Shown here piece after piece: positions 62,691-64,000 of a stretch of 64,000 nucleotides of DNA. The stretch's first letter is position 1. Every line of letters begins with the position of its first letter. Source of the DNA: Pardosa pseudoannulata (taxonomy: Eukaryota > Arthropoda > Arachnida > Araneae > Lycosidae); NCBI GenBank assembly GCA_032207245.1, contig CM063500.1, forward strand, positions 39,103,740-39,167,739, given 5' to 3'. The notes below the pieces were generated by a model. That model ran no database searches, was not told where the DNA came from, and saw only the letters and a program-made list of their open reading frames with translations. The position numbers and the translations under genes were made by a program.

Positions 62691-63334
62691 ACCTATAGAA
62701 ACTCCACATGCAATTTCTCTATTTCAGCGCATTACAACTTTCATACCGAAGTTGTAATGAGCTGATATAAAGAAATTGCTTAAGCAACTTTCATACCAAA
62801 GTTGAGCAGATAATTTCTCTATATCACCCCTCACAATTTTCATATGATTTTTTCCCTTAATTTCGCTTTCATGCGTCACTTTAAAATTATCTTATAGTCT
62901 TAAAATGAACATGCAATATTATATTACATATTATACTATTACAGATTGTAACTATGATAATTGGATTAAAAACGCATTGCTCCAACTGTTTCAAAAGAAT
63001 TGTTTTAACAGCAGATAAATCCGTTGATATCTTTATGCTTTTATTGTAGTATATTGGTAGTGTTATTGTATGTAAAACTGAGATTTCTCGTAATGTTGAG
63101 TGTGGATTGCAATAAGAAATGAAGTTGCTTGACTAGACGTCAGAAGAGTTCTAACAATGTGATTTGATGTCAGTTTCAAAAAGTACGACCAGAAATGAAT
63201 CCGATTTCGTCGGAAATTTCATAACAAAATTTAAACCTTCAATTTTATTTGTAAATGCTAAAGTATAAGTTACTGGTCATCTAATGCTACTATTGAAATT
63301 TTTTCATGCAATACAAAGTCATGTTTAAAAAATT

Positions 63335-64000
63335 TATACGTGTGAAAGAAAGTATAATTGTTTTAAAGTTATGATTTTTCTTAATCCAGTGATTTAAATC
63401 ATGATTTGCATCATGATTTTTATCAAGGTGATATAAATCAGCGAATCTGGTTAAGAATCCATTTAAAAGTGAGCATATAATTTTTGCTTTTATCGCAAAA
63501 GGCAATAAAGAGATAAATGCAAAATTCAATAAACAAATTTTATACATAGTGTTAGAGCTGTACATAAAATTTTGCTGATATATTCACAAAGTGTGAAAGA
63601 AAGTATGATTGATTTAAAGAAATTATTCTTTTAAATCTAGTGATTTAAAGCATTGTTTATATCAGGATTTATATCTAGGTGATATTAGTCGGCCAACTTT
63701 GTTATGTATCTATCCAAAAATGAGCAAACCCAAAGTTTTTGCATTTATTTACTTAGAGCTATTAATAAAATCATGCATAAAAATCACAAAATGTGAAAAA
63801 AGTATAATTGATTTAAATAAATTGATTTTTTAATCCAGTGATTTAAATCATCATTTATATCACGGAGATATAAATCAGTTAACTGTGTTAAGAATCCCTC
63901 CAAAAAGGAGCAAATCTATAATTTTTCTGCGTTTATTTACGTAGAGCTATTAATAATATCATGCATAAAAAATAACAAAAGGTGAAAGAAAGTGTTATTG
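63335..64000. repeat. Degenerate tandem array, about 190-250-bp unit, runs off the window
   Basis: gtgtgaaagaaagtataatt-like words at 63340, 63591, 63793 and 63982 each begin a unit with agtgatttaaatcat, a gatataaatcag word and tccaaaaatgagcaaa. At least three units are complete. Confidence 0.8.

Larger units (their letters stand above)
54802..64000. other. MMP 5' flank or first intron; repeat-rich
   Basis: 9.2 kb without a host exon that I can support. It contains a small hairpin (55890-55960), an LTR-like patch, hAT and Tc1 remnants, the roughly 360-bp satellite array, a SINE and a terminal tandem array. The MMP signal-peptide exon should lie here or beyond. Confidence 0.6.

Noticed and set aside
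63290..63565. Minus frame starting with a signal-peptide-like MYKICLLNFAFISLLPFAIK, a possible MMP first exon
   Set aside because: It lies within the tandem array at the window end, has no matching splice donor in phase 0, and its sequence is explained by the repeat unit.

Overview
This window is animal nuclear DNA. It is AT-rich, genes are split by long introns with canonical GT/AG sites, and the introns and spacers are packed with decayed transposons, tRNA-derived SINEs, foldback elements and (TA)n microsatellites. The two recognisable genes (RAD1 and a matrix metalloproteinase) are metazoan. The mix of mariner, Tc1, hAT, piggyBac and pogo relics with several tRNA-SINE families suggests an arthropod, and my best guess is an araneoid spider. 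That lineage guess rests on the general look of the repeats and is an inference.

Layout: (1) 1-8.9 kb, + strand: the 3' two-thirds of RAD1, a subunit of the 9-1-1 DNA-damage checkpoint clamp, in six exons. Its 3.5 kb last intron holds an internally deleted Ty1/copia element whose 5' LTR is itself interrupted by a foldback element. (2) 8.9-13.1 kb: spacer with transposase remnants and duplications. (3) 13.1-29.6 kb, - strand: a four-exon gene that I assembled from splice signals and reading phase. It encodes a 267-residue protein with a signal peptide, eight N-glycosylation sequons, one C-terminal transmembrane helix and a 22-residue tail. I do not recognise the family, and this is the best candidate for something undescribed. 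(4) 29.6-35.5 kb: spacer with a LINE copy, a pogo-type element and interlaced inverted repeats. (5) 35.5-54.8 kb, - strand: a matrix metalloproteinase with a furin-cleavable prodomain, a zinc catalytic domain, an unusually long acidic and tyrosine-rich linker and a four-bladed hemopexin domain. It has eight exons here, and the signal-peptide exon was not found. (6) 54.8-64 kb: no host gene seen. This stretch holds hAT and Tc1 remnants, a roughly 360-bp satellite array (six copies, 60.3-62.4 kb) and a second tandem array that runs off the end.

The three genes show no functional link in the sequence. The orphan gene and the metalloproteinase are in the same direction, with 5.9 kb between the metalloproteinase stop and the orphan start. 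RAD1 converges on the orphan gene. Nearly all other long open frames come from repeats or (TA)n tracts.
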